In this document: positions 1 to 10,260 of the stretch, piece after piece
Layout of the letters: every line of letters starts with the position of its first letter
How positions within the stretch are numbered: position 1 is the stretch's first letter
Origin: Mycteria americana
Lineage: Eukaryota > Chordata > Aves > Ciconiiformes > Ciconiidae
DNA: 64,000 nucleotides
Assembly: GCF_035582795.1 (NCBI RefSeq)
Contig: NC_134365.1
Location: forward strand, 76,241,635 to 76,305,634
Direction of reading: 5' to 3'
The notes under the pieces: generated by a model
What the model saw: the letters and a program-made list of their open reading frames with translations, nothing else
Told to the model about the DNA's origin: nothing
Database searches by the model: none
Made by a program: the position numbers and the translations under genes

Positions 1-1556
1 GGGGTAATCTTGTAGAGAAGGACACAGGGCTTCTGCAGGTCTAATTTCTCTGTCTGTGAAAAGAGGGCTGTCCCTGACTTTGATGACTCTCTGGTCTCTT
101 TAGGTTTTAAACTCTTCAAGGCAAGGAATGCCTTCTCACCTAGCCCAGCAGAGTGAGATTCCGAGCTTGGTGGAGACCTCAAAATGTTCACCTAGTGTTA
201 ATTAAGAATAATATAGTTTAACATTTCTCCCTGTATCTGCTGGAAAATCTACTGTATATACTTCATAATGAATCTAAATAACAATAAAAATTCTCCATCC
301 TATCACCAGGAAGTCCAAAGAATGCAAAACTGGGTATTTTAGGCTCTTCTACTTTCAGCTCTGCAGCACCTGCTACGTTCAGGAAGGATGTTGATGCCCA
401 GACCTACCAAATGATAGACCAGATGCTCAGGTAGCAGAACCTACACAGTTCCTCTGGCTTCAGGCATTCCTGTGTCTTTCAGACAGGTGTAAAAAGAGGT
501 GGGGGGGAAGTTAAAAATTAATTGCTCTATCAATGGAATGAATATATCCTCTGGCATTTTATTGTCCAGCAGAAGTGGTCAGGCAGTTATTCTCCAGCAG
601 TGTTTATATTGCTAAGAATGTCAATAACAAGGTGCAGTGTACTGCAATGTGTTTTTGCTAATGAACTGATGAAAGGAGAGAATTATTTTTAGATTGTGAA
701 TAAGTGTGAGAAAGTGATCTCTAAAACTCTTCAGGGGAAAAAAAAGATTCCACCGTTTTCAGGTTTACCAGTACTGAATGCCATTCCCCTATCTCCTGAT
801 AAAAAATACAAGCGTAAATGTCAAGCCAAGCCAGTGATGACCTCTGACTTCTTTGAAAATGCTGTGATTCTTTCCAAAGAGCACTAGGAGAACAGGCTGA
901 ATGACTAACTGGTAGATTGTGCCCTCTGGAAAATCCCGAAGACAGTATTGAAATTGCTGAACTTCCCCAAAGGCAGGATGAGTTGTACTGAACAGAGATG
1001 CTGGGATCTGCATAACAACAGCTCTGCCTCCCTCCAACACCACAACAGGCTCCTTCCCCACATCTGGCACTCGGGGGGAGGAAAGGAATGAAGAGAAATC
1101 ATCCTCTTCAGCTTTTTCCCCCTTGAAACCTGAGCCGATTTTGAAGTGTATGTCCATGCTTTCCCTTCTTTTCCTCCTCACCTCCTGTTCCCAAGGGCAT
1201 ATGTGTTAGCACAGGGGCAGCTGCTGAAACCCCCATTGCCCTGACCTAGGAAAACATTTTGGGTTGGGAGGGTCAGAATCCATAATCCCTCTGCCGACAC
1301 CCAGCCTCAGAGCCTGCTGCACTTTTTTTAGACCCTCTCTGTGGAAGGCAGCAACTGGTCCACGAATAAGGCTTACAAATGAATGCCATTCTGTGTGCAT
1401 CCCTGTGCTTCGTAGTCTTGCAGCTCGTGCTGTCTCATTTCACTGTGGTGTGAAGGGGCAGAAGGTGTTCCTAGGTGAGACTGGAGACGGTACTGCACAC
1501 ACATCAAGGACTACCTGGTACAGGTATCGAGAGTCAGATACGGTTTCTCAATACAA
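1..1556. other. Non-genic AT-rich DNA at left edge
   Basis: I see no coding exon here. The open frames are short and show no recognisable domain. The only structured element is a possible worn L2-type LINE tail near the left edge. The stretch ends in an AT dinucleotide tract that abuts the CR1 element. Confidence 0.6.
99..132 (+). repeat. Possible relic of an L2-type LINE 3' tail
   Basis: The segment reads like the conserved terminal motif of L2-family LINEs, a TTAG then TAA-CTC-TT then GGCA-GGA pattern, with several substitutions. The match is short and from memory, so this is a weak call. It could also be chance. Confidence 0.22.
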
Positions 1557-1582
1557 ATATATATATATATATATATGTATAT
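1557..1582. repeat. (AT)n microsatellite
   Basis: A run of alternating A and T, broken by a single G, sits directly at the 3' end of the CR1 copy. AT-rich tracts are frequent LINE landing sites, but this one may equally have grown after insertion. Confidence 0.85.
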
Positions 1583-3044
1583 CACAGAATCACAGAATCA
1601 CAGAATCATATAGGTTGGAAAAGACCTTTAAGATCATCGAGTCCAACCATAAACCTAACACTGCCAAAAACCATCACTACACCATGTCTCTAAGTACCTC
1701 ATCCAAACGTCCTTTAAATACCTCCAGGGATGGCGACTCAACCACTTCCCTGGGCAGTCTGTTCCAATGCTTGATAACCCTCTCGGTGAAGAAAAATTTC
1801 CTAATATCCAGTCTAAACCTCCCCTGGCGCAACTTGAGGCCATTTCCTCTTGTCCTATCACTTGTTACCTGGGAGAAGAGACCGACCCCCACCTCTCTAC
1901 AACCTCCTTTCAGGTAGTTGTAGAGAGCGATGAGGTCTCCCCTCAGCCTCCTTTTCTCCAGGCTAAACAGTCCCAGCTCCCTCAGCCGCTCCTCATAAGA
2001 CTTCTGCTCCAGACCCTTCACCAGCTTCGTTGCCCTTCTCTGTACGCGCTCCAGTACCTCAATGTCCCTCTTGTAGTGGGGGGCCCAAAACTGAACACAG
2101 TATTCGAGGTGCGGCCTCACCAGTGCCGAGTACAGGGGCACAATCACTTCCCTAGTCCTGCTGGCCACGCTATTTTTGATACAGGCCAGGATGCCATTGG
2201 CTTTCTTGGCCGCCTGGGCACACTGCTGGCTCATATTCAGGCGGCTGTCAACCAACACCCCCAGGTCCTTCTCTGCCAGGCAGCTTTCCAGCCACTCTTC
2301 CCCAAGCCTGTAGCGTTGCATGGGGTTGCTGTGGCCCAAGTGCAGGACCTTGCACTTGGCCTTGTTAAACCTCATACAATTCACCCCAGCCCATCGATCC
2401 AGCCTGTCCAGGTCCCTCTGCAGAGCCTGCCTACCCTCCAGCAGATCAACACTCCCACACAACTTGGTGTCGTCTGCAAACTTACTGAGAGTACACTCGA
2501 TCCCTTCGTCCAGATCATTGATAAAGATGTTAAACAGAACTGGCCCCAACACCAAGCCCTGGGGAACACCGCTTGTGACCGGCCGCCAACCGGAGTAAAC
2601 TCCATTCACCACCACTCTCTGGGCCCGGCCGTCCAGCCAGTTCTTTACCCAGCGAAGAGTACACCCGTCCAAGCCATGAGCAGCCAGTTTCTCCAGGAGA
2701 ATGCCGTGGGAAACCGTGTCAAAGGCTTTACTGAAGTCTAGATAGACAACATCCACAGACTTCCCCTCATCCACTAGGCGGGTCACCTTATCATAGAAGG
2801 AGATCAGGTTGGTCAAGCAGGACCTGCCTTTCCTGAACCCATGCTGGCTGGGCCTGATCCCCTGGTTATTCTCTACATGCCGTGTGATAGCACTCAGGAT
2901 GATCTGCTCCATCAGCTTCCCCGGCACCGAGGTCAGGCTGACAGGCCTGTAGTTCCCCGGGTCCTCCTTCCGGCCCTTCTTGAAGATGGGTGTCACATTC
3001 GCTAATCTCCAGTCAGCAGGGACTTCCCCAGTTAGCCAGGACTG
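1583..3044 (-). mobile_element. CR1 LINE, 5'-truncated, minus strand
   Basis: This is a non-LTR retrotransposon of the CR1 family, the dominant LINE of birds. Its 3' terminus, read on the minus strand, is three copies of an 8-bp unit (CACAGAAT on the plus strand, 1583-1606). Just inside lies the usual CR1 tail motif for 'GATGATCTTAAAGG'. The body encodes the second half of the ORF2 reverse transcriptase. Homology stops near 3044, so about 1.46 kb remains of an element that is several kb when full length. The endonuclease domain, ORF1 and 5'UTR are missing. Such truncation is typical of target-primed reverse transcription. I see no target-site duplication, which is normal for CR1. Confidence 0.97.
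1677..3044 (-). pseudogene. CR1 ORF2 fragment: reverse transcriptase, C-terminal part
   Basis: One uninterrupted frame of about 455 codons runs from the truncation point to a TAG stop at 1677-1679. Residues are numbered here from the GTG (Val) codon at 2994-2996, and the frame stays open upstream to about 3044. Visible RT motifs in order are: FKKG and NYRPVS near residues 5-20; motif [11 protein letters not shown], with the catalytic Asp at about 87; motif [12 protein letters not shown], at about 142-152; and motif C, FADD, at about 173-176. The CR1 C-terminal region then follows to the stop. The lack of frameshifts or stops suggests a fairly young insertion. Motif B has Leu where CR1 and other LINE enzymes normally have Ser (PQGS). 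With no endonuclease domain and no promoter the copy cannot be autonomous. No host function is implied. Confidence 0.95.
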
Positions 3045-3086
3045 ATATCACACACACCTATACATATATCACACACACCTATACAT
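3045..3086. repeat. Perfect 21-bp tandem duplication at the CR1 5' junction
   Basis: Two identical 21-bp units (3045-3065 and 3066-3086), each starting ATATCACACACACC, lie directly against the 5' truncation point of the CR1. They may come from end joining at the 5' junction during insertion, or from slippage in a CA/TA-rich site. Confidence 0.9.
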
Positions 3087-4847
3087 ATACTATAAATAGA
3101 TATGTATCTCTTCCCCTGTCAAGGTGTTTAAGGTTTTACATAACAAGTCAGCAATAATAACATTAAAATATACTATAATTCAAGCTATTAGAAAGGCTGA
3201 CTGTGACATTTCCAGTCCTGCAGATTTTCAACCAGAAGAAACCTTGCTGAGGACTGCAAGGCAGGCTGTCCAGCGGCTTTTTTAGCATGCCTTTCCCCCC
3301 CCAGCTGAGACGGGCACCTCAGATGAGGAATCCCCTGGTCATCAGTTTCCAAACTGGCTTAGGGTCTCTTTCTGCTCAAAGCGACAGTGACTGGGGTGCA
3401 GCCAAGCTGGCGGAGACTCCTATCACACCCTGCAGACATTACTTAATACTTACTTTCTTTCTGGAAGCTCCTACAGGTTAGGTCTTCCTGATGCCAGGAA
3501 TTCTCAGCTGAACATCAACGCAGTAATAACCACGTACTCTCCATCCCTGTGGCTAACTCGGGCAGATTTGTTGTTGGTTGCTAAAGGCAACTAGTTCTGA
3601 TTGATGGTTTCCATGAACTTTCCACCAGCAGGGTGGGGCCTGGGCTATGGTGTTTCCAGGGCTCTGCAGAGCGGGAGGGAGAGGCAGTAGGAGAAAAATA
3701 GGGAAAGTGGAAGACCATAAAGGTACCTGCTCTAATCGTTCATACTTCTACTCGTGAGTGGCTTGTAACCACAGCAGCGTAGGGTGGCAAAGACTCTAGG
3801 TGGGAGTTTGTAAGTGATACTGGTTGCACACTGTATAAAAGAAAGTAAAACAAACCAAACCAAAACAGTTTGTAAATCTCTTTCTAATCCATGAATATTA
3901 AACCCCTGCTCTTTTCATTTTCTCATGCTAAAGTCATCCCGTTAAGATAAATCTCTTTTTAAATATTTATCAGAAGAAAAGCAAAACAGTATGAAAGAGA
4001 TTTGCACAAAACTTGTTTATCAGTCCTGGGCGTGTGAGCCTATCTATCAGCCCTTCCGTGACTCTTGGCGTAGTTTTCTCTGTCTAGCTCATATACTTCA
4101 GATGACATGAAAGGATTTCAATGTGCACTTGAAACATTTTTTTCCAGATTTATTCTACCAGCATTTTTCTTTAACATGCTTATTTGTCTCTTTTAAAGTC
4201 TGCTTTACATTACATAGTCTCTTTGTATTCTGTGCAGATGAAAAGCACATGCGTTTCCACTCCTCCCTCATTATAATGCTACTTTTTGAAGAAAAGCATC
4301 TCATGTGTTCTAAAAAAATGCTGTTATTACAAAGTTTTAAAAAACCTGTTGATGACTCATTGGGAAATAGTGAACAACATGATTTTCCCAGCTTTGCCTT
4401 ATACCCATTCAGTCTTATATCTTTCTGCCAAAAGGGTGCAAACCACTTGCAGGTGGGGCTGGCAGCTCTATTGTTAAGATTGCTTAAGTACATTTACCAA
4501 ACATTAGATATTTTAGCCAAAATTTCCACACTGAATATTTACCTAAACCTGAATTACATGGGCAAAACTCTTAGTCAGCAGTCTCTCTTATCTCTAAGAC
4601 CAGGGCTAGTGTCTATTTTGCCTTATCAAAATATTCTGGTAATCTTTCTCAGAGAGGCCTTAATGTCCTTGCCCTTTGAAAAAGGAACATGAAATTTGCC
4701 TTTGTGAAAGCCTGCCCCAATTTGACCACATTATGAGGCTTTGAAAAACTGCAAGCAGCACCATCTGACCAGAACAAGGGACCGCATCTCTCTGACCAGC
4801 TGAGCTTTTTGAGGGGCTCTGGGCTAACAGGAGGGGGAGGTCCCTGC
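3087..4847. other. Non-genic unique DNA
   Basis: There is no recognisable exon, RNA gene or recent transposon in this stretch. Short A/T-rich runs are present. The longest open frame (about 190 codons around 4.1-4.7 kb on the plus strand) is Phe/Leu/Ser-rich and has no domain I recognise. It is most likely a chance frame. Confidence 0.55.
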
Positions 4848-4904
4848 CCTTCTCCTTCTCCTTCTCCTTCTCCTTCTCCTTCTCCTTCTCCTTCTCCTTC
4901 TCCT
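4848..4904. repeat. (CCTTCT)9.5 polypyrimidine microsatellite
   Basis: About nine and a half perfect copies of a 6-bp pyrimidine unit. On the minus strand this is purine-only DNA, which yields spurious Glu-Gly or Lys-Glu frames. Reversing the unit does not give a rotation of itself, so the tract is not a perfect mirror repeat and is only a moderate triplex candidate. Copy number is likely to vary between individuals. Confidence 0.95.
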
Positions 4905-7900
4905 GGCAAGGTTGTCTCAGCCCCTTCCACGTGTCACTTCTCATGCTCATCAGGTCCTTCTGTGGGCTCCCCTAATTCAGCTCACTAATCCCACAGAAAG
5001 TAGCTGGATTGGTTTTCTGCCAGTGATCAGAGAGGTAGGTCTGAGGGATACAAGTGCCGGTAAAAGATAAATGGTGGCAGCAGGCCCTCAGGAAGAGGAG
5101 GCAGGGAGACCTCACACTTGCTGGCAGTGAGCTGTTAGATCAGCACACCTGTGCTTGTAAAATTGAACCCCAATAAAGCTTCACAGCTTGATTTTCTAAA
5201 GAGTTGCTAAAACTCATCTGCATTACACACCTGGCATCCTAGGGGCAAACAGGACTTTTGCTTTAGTTGCAGTTCTGGCTCCTCTAGCCCATGGATTGGG
5301 GCACCAAAGCAAAGAGCAGGCACTTCTTCCCTCCTGCTCTCCCAGGATTTCCCTCCTCCTGAACATACCCCATGAAGAAGGAAGCTACCAGAACTATACA
5401 GTGGTGTGAGAAGCAAGATGGGGAACAAGAGAAGGAGATTAGACTGTGAGACAATACCTGAGGCAGAGGACAGAGACTTGAGGTTTATAGAGGCTGGACT
5501 GGGTGCTTGGGGTAGCAAGAGGGGAGATGGGCATGTCATGTGGGTCAGGACCTGGGACCAGAGTCTGGCTGTCAAAGAGACCGAGAGTTGGGGAGAAAAA
5601 AGATGCTTAGACCAGATAAGAAGTTGAGGAAGGGTCAGTAGGGATGAATGTCGTTGTCCTAGGGAGGGGGGCTATGCCTGCACTGACTGTGCAGAGGAGA
5701 AAGATGGCTAAGCTGAGTGAGGAGAACTGCAGTGGGGAAGAGACAGGACTAGGTGTATGTATGTACTGCACACACTATTTCCATTGCCATTCCTGTAGGT
5801 ATACCAAGCCTACCTTAATTCTAACTGCTAATTGTAGCTGTGGCCCCTGGGAACTACACGTGGTTTGAAAAACCCACCCAAGATGGTGGGTGAATACACA
5901 GGCAGCACTTTTCTGAGTAGCATCCCAAGAATGAAAAGGAGAGGCAGGAAAGACCATGCTCCAAAGAGACAGGGAGAAGACCATGCCCACTAAAGTACAT
6001 CCCTGTCTGGAGCCTGGAGAGGAAATCAGGAGTCCACTGGTTTTCTGCTGTCAGCAAATATCTGCAAAACCTAGCTCCAAAGTGTGTTATGCCTCTCCAG
6101 TGGCAAGTTCATAGCCATTCTTGGCATTCCATAAGCCCAAATAGCAGAAATGCTTGAGCAGAAGAGAGGATCCCCCTCCTGCTGCTGCTAACTGTGGACA
6201 GCTGCATGATGCTCTGTTAACAAGGCTTGGACAGGCAGGGGAAATGCTAATCCAGTGGAAAAACAGGTACTTCAAATTCAGAAAGCTCCAGTTCTCAATA
6301 TACATAATCTTACTTCATGTTCTTTATGCATATCACAAGGTTCAGTAGAGAAATAGCTTTTCATTTCTGTCCTTGTGACCCCTTAGTACACAGAGAATGG
6401 TGTGCCATAGGGACCAGTTTGGTCAGGTTTATTTAATGAGGCCATTGCTTTTCTACAGAAAAAAAAGTACAAGGTCATGGAAGTAAAGATGTGTTCAGAG
6501 TGGCTGTGAACAAAGGACCAGATAAAGGTTTCAGTGACCGTGTAGCTATGGCCTTTCCTGGCACTTAAGAAATGGTCTTTTCAGAGTAGAAATGATCTTT
6601 TAATGGTTTGTTTAATGTTTGTGCTCGGTCACGCTGTTACGCCATACTGCCATATAACCAATCCCCAAAGGTTTAAAAGCAAATTTCACCCCAAAACTAC
6701 CATGTTGGCTGCAAGTTCCCCAGATTTGCCTTAATTTACTGGCCATGAAAGGCTGTTTGTACTAAGCCATGGGACTAACCACTGAAACAAATGAACAGAT
6801 GAAACAAGTGCTCATACAACCCGTTCCAGCAGTTCTGCTTACATTGCTACATTTCAGCTGTGAACACCTCAGCATGGCTGCGGACTAGATTAATTCAATC
6901 ACTTTAAAAACTGACCAAATTGGTGCAAATCAAAGGGCAGACCTCATCTGAGGAAGCTAAGCTAACTTCATGCAGGCTACCAAACATTTTCCAGGAAGCA
7001 GCAACTTTGCATTCTTCCTCATTTGGAGTTAGTTTTAATCTGTGATTCAGAATTGAAAGTCTATATTCATATTATTAACACCCTCAGATATTTAGCCTTG
7101 GAGAAGTCTGTTTTTCCAAACTGCAACAATTAACGACTTCTTTCCAATGCCAAAATGTACATGCAGGCTTGCCTTTCTGCCCACCAAACCAGACAAGGAA
7201 CACTGCAGCCACTCCAATTAATAATGTCCTCAGTTAAAAATTTAGTTAGAGGCACCAAACCAAAAGAAACAGAGCGACCCAAACCATTAGACAAACAGCC
7301 AGGTCAGGCTCTTCAGGCCAGGCACGACCAATCCTTGGTGAGTTCGGGGCTGAGGGAGAAAGCTGTCCCAATACACGGAACCTCAAGTTCTTTTGAGCAT
7401 TCCCTCCGGGCTGGATGAAGTTTAAATTAAACACCTAAACAATGCCCCTCACTTGTTTCCCAGCCCCTATGTACCACTCTGTTTCAGAGAGAGCCTTGCT
7501 GCTTTCCCAAGTCCCTAAAATCCTGTTACTCTCTAGGTATCAGGTGTTACTGCAGTGCGTAGGGATGGTGACAGTAGTCCTGGTGTGGTCAAGCTGTCTG
7601 TGGTGGAGTGACAGCTCTTGACCTGTAATGGTCAGTTCCCGTTGTATCCACTTGGGTTATATTGCAGTTTTGAAGATATTTTTTTGGTGTTCTGTCTCTT
7701 TGCATCGAACAGATCATCATTACTTTCATCCACTGCTCTTTACAGTCCTACGAAGACTATTTCTCTTACGACCATATCAAGCACAGATTTTTCACTCCAA
7801 AGCCCCTCAGCCATTGACTCCTGTTACTTGTCAGGCCTCACCAAGGCTAACGCCTTCAGCCTTTGCCCTGGACTGCCTCCCTTCATCACATAGCTCACTG

Positions 7901-9018
7901 AATCCTTCCTTCACATTTTTCTCAGCAGCCCGTGGACTGCTCAGTGCACCGCCCAAAACCTTTTTCATGTTGTGTTTTACTAGCTAATATATCATGCTGT
8001 AGCTACAATATGCAGAGTAGCATTTCACTGCATAATTTCAAAACTGGACACATTCATCTTTTCCCCAGTCACAGCTCAGAAAGCTCCTCTGAATGGCTGA
8101 TTAGGGAGTCAAGAAGTTTATTATAAGGCAAACAACATACCAAGGTAAAAGCTATAAACACAAAGCAAATCACTTATGGCCATTCTTCTTTCTGGTACCA
8201 AGAGTAATTCAACATTTAAAGCTGTGTTTGATGGCCTTGTCCTGGCTCTCTCTGGTCTCCTCAGGTTGTCATTCTTGCGGGCTTTAATAGAGAGTAGAGA
8301 TGAGTTGAAATTTGCTAGAACAGAGTTTGTCCCAGAAGCAAGCATGGATCTGCATCTGAAGTTCACATATGTCTCTGTATAATTTTCTAATGTTATATTT
8401 TGACGGTCCTGGACAGATTGCTTCCTCAGGTTTTCTAAGGCACTCAGCTGGAAACAAGCGGGACACCCACCCACCCACCCATATTTCAATACGAAAAGAT
8501 TTTTTAATATTGGGCTTATAATTTGTAGAGGACCAACATAAAGCATGTAATATCAGGAAAAAGTCAGGAATACATCATTAATTACCAACATCAAACATTC
8601 AAAAATTGTAAGCTAGAGCTCAAAAATAATGAAATTGGCTTTCAAATAAAGAAATATTAAATACTAAACATTTACAGTTGATGTTTTTCAGCTTTGTCTG
8701 AACACAAGGACTATATGCTGTCTTTTGTGTAGTGTTTGAATGATGCTGGGACAAAGGGCTCTATAGAAAACAATAAATATTTTGAGATATGTCAAAGTTA
8801 GTTTTTAACCTGCAATGTCTGTGTTCAAAGAGTGTTTTTAAGGGGTCTGCAGACGGTAACTAAGAAAAGCAAACCTATTTTTCTGCAGTATTAAATCACT
8901 ATACAGGAACTGACACTTCCACAGGAAAAAAAAGTTTTAAGGTGCTGCAAATTGTAAAAGGTTGAAAAACATGTTTCTGGCGATTCTGACTCGAGCTTTC
9001 AATTATTCAAGCGATGTG
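4905..9018. other. Non-genic unique DNA
   Basis: I find no supported gene. An AATAAA sequence near 5172 has no associated coding region. A minus-strand frame of 141 codons at 8121-8546 has an acceptor-like TTTCCAG near 8450, but no donor or known domain. At this base composition such lengths occur by chance in a window this size. Confidence 0.5.
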
Positions 9019-9056
9019 AGGGCCCCAGTTCTACTGAAGTTAACCGGGATTTGTTC
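9019..9056. repeat. Half-copy of an ancient amniote palindromic repeat
   Basis: The segment reads GGGCCCCAGTTCTACTGAAG, then TTAACCGGGA, then TTTG. This resembles the arm of the widespread sauropsid foldback family whose arm is 'GGGCC-AATTCT-CTGAAGTCAATGGGA-TTTTG'. Only one arm can be recognised. The call rests on recalled consensus. Confidence 0.35.
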
Positions 9057-9594
9057 TAAATCCCACAGGTACTTCGGAAAGTTCAAACTGGAGTTTCTGG
9101 ATGAGTGGTTCCAACTGTGTACAATATGCAGAGCTCTAAACTTTTTTTTCTTTTTTTTTTTTTCCAGTGAAGGTGTAAATCCCTGTGTAGAGAATTTAAG
9201 CCTATGCATAGCAAACTAGCATTTTTTTATTACCTTCTGCAGACCTCTTCCCAATAGTCCGCAAGCCTTGGCATTTCCAATTATACAGGCTGCCTGAGCT
9301 TTTAGTGACTTGCTCCTGTCCTTCAGCTAATATTTCTGGAAGGGATTTCAGTGATCTTTTTTGGCTTGGGAGTAGTTAGTTAAACTGTCAAGGAAATGAT
9401 GAATGGAATCTGCACCCATGTGTTACCACAAAGATGCCTTGCAGACGTTTCCTCAGATTTTAAGGCATCTGGCTAGGACTTTCTTACGTCACCAAATACA
9501 ATAGAAGAATAGTAATGATTAGCAGTTGTATAACAGTATACTTCTCCAAGGCCTTTTTGCTTGGATGTTTATAAAGCTCTGCTGGAAGAAAAAC

Positions 9595-9715
9595 AATAAT
9601 TCACAGATGAGAAAACTAGGGAAGAGGTGAAGCTGGAGTTCCTTGTTAAGCCACAAATCCATCTCAAGTCGGAGCCCAAAACACAATTCAGATTCTGTGC
9701 TCAGATCAAACCTTC
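9595..9715 (-). repeat. MIR-like SINE fragment, reverse orientation
   Basis: On the plus strand the segment contains 'TTCACAGATGAGAAAACT' followed by a GAGG-like block. After a gap comes 'GGAGCCCAAA', then 'CAG-TTCTGTGCTC'. This order matches the reverse complement of a tRNA-derived MIR core SINE: the 'ACAGATGAGGAAACTGAGG' block, then the 'GGAGCC...TCTG.GCTC' end. MIR copies are ancient and scarce in birds, so divergence is expected. No internal promoter function is likely to remain. Confidence 0.5.
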
Positions 9716-10009
9716 ACGATGAAGACAATTTTTTTTAGAAATTAGGAAAAGAGATTTTCGTTTCAAAGCCCCAAAGATTTCTTGACAATAACACTGCAAA
9801 AACCACATTCAGTTCCTCTGAAAGCTATCTTACAATTCAGAAACTATGAGTATTAATTTTCCCGTGTGTCTTTCTCACATTAAAAGTTGCTAAATACCAG
9901 AAGACGAGCATGTGAAACAATTAGGCTCATCCTTAAAAACAAAACAAAACACAACAAACTTGTGCAAGAGGAAAGCAAGCAATTCCTGAATACGAATGAT
10001 TTCTTGGTG

Positions 10010-10260
10010 TTCCTTTTCGGCTCCTACGCCTAAGGCCAAGTCACTCCTTTCAAGGAAATATCCACAGGAAGGGCAAGGTTGCTCACGCTCTGAGTCAGGG
10101 TCTGTCGCTGGGTTGCTGCTGGCTAGCTGCCCGAATCCGGCAGGAGGAGGCTGCGGGTTACTCATGGTATGGGACGATGGAGCCTAGAGCACGTCTTGCA
10201 GGAAAATATCTTTGCTCTGGCCTCTGGGACATGCCTTTCCCGCCCCATGGCATTCCAGCT
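10010..10260 (-). other. CpG-enriched patch with unassigned 91-codon frame
   Basis: About ten CpGs fall in roughly 230 bases, against a strongly CpG-poor background. On the minus strand an ATG at 10165 has A at -3 and opens a frame that continues to 9890. The start reads MSNPQPPPAGFGQLASS, Pro-rich, followed by a CPSCGY motif near residue 31 and then an acidic/charged helix-like stretch. The last 20 or so residues look like read-through into non-coding DNA. There is no strong splice donor; GTAGGA and GTATTC are the nearest options. It could be a first coding exon of a minus-strand gene, a decayed gene, or chance. I do not recognise the protein. Confidence 0.3.

Noticed and set aside
1767-2741. 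324-codon plus-strand frame
   Set aside because: It is an antisense shadow of the CR1 reverse-transcriptase coding region.
4649-4950. Glu-Gly and Lys-Glu repeat proteins on the minus strand
   Set aside because: They are translations of the (CCTTCT)n microsatellite, not genes.
8121-8546. 141-codon minus-strand frame with an acceptor-like CTTGTTTCCAG near 8450
   Set aside because: There is no matching donor and no recognisable domain. The length is within chance expectation for the base composition.
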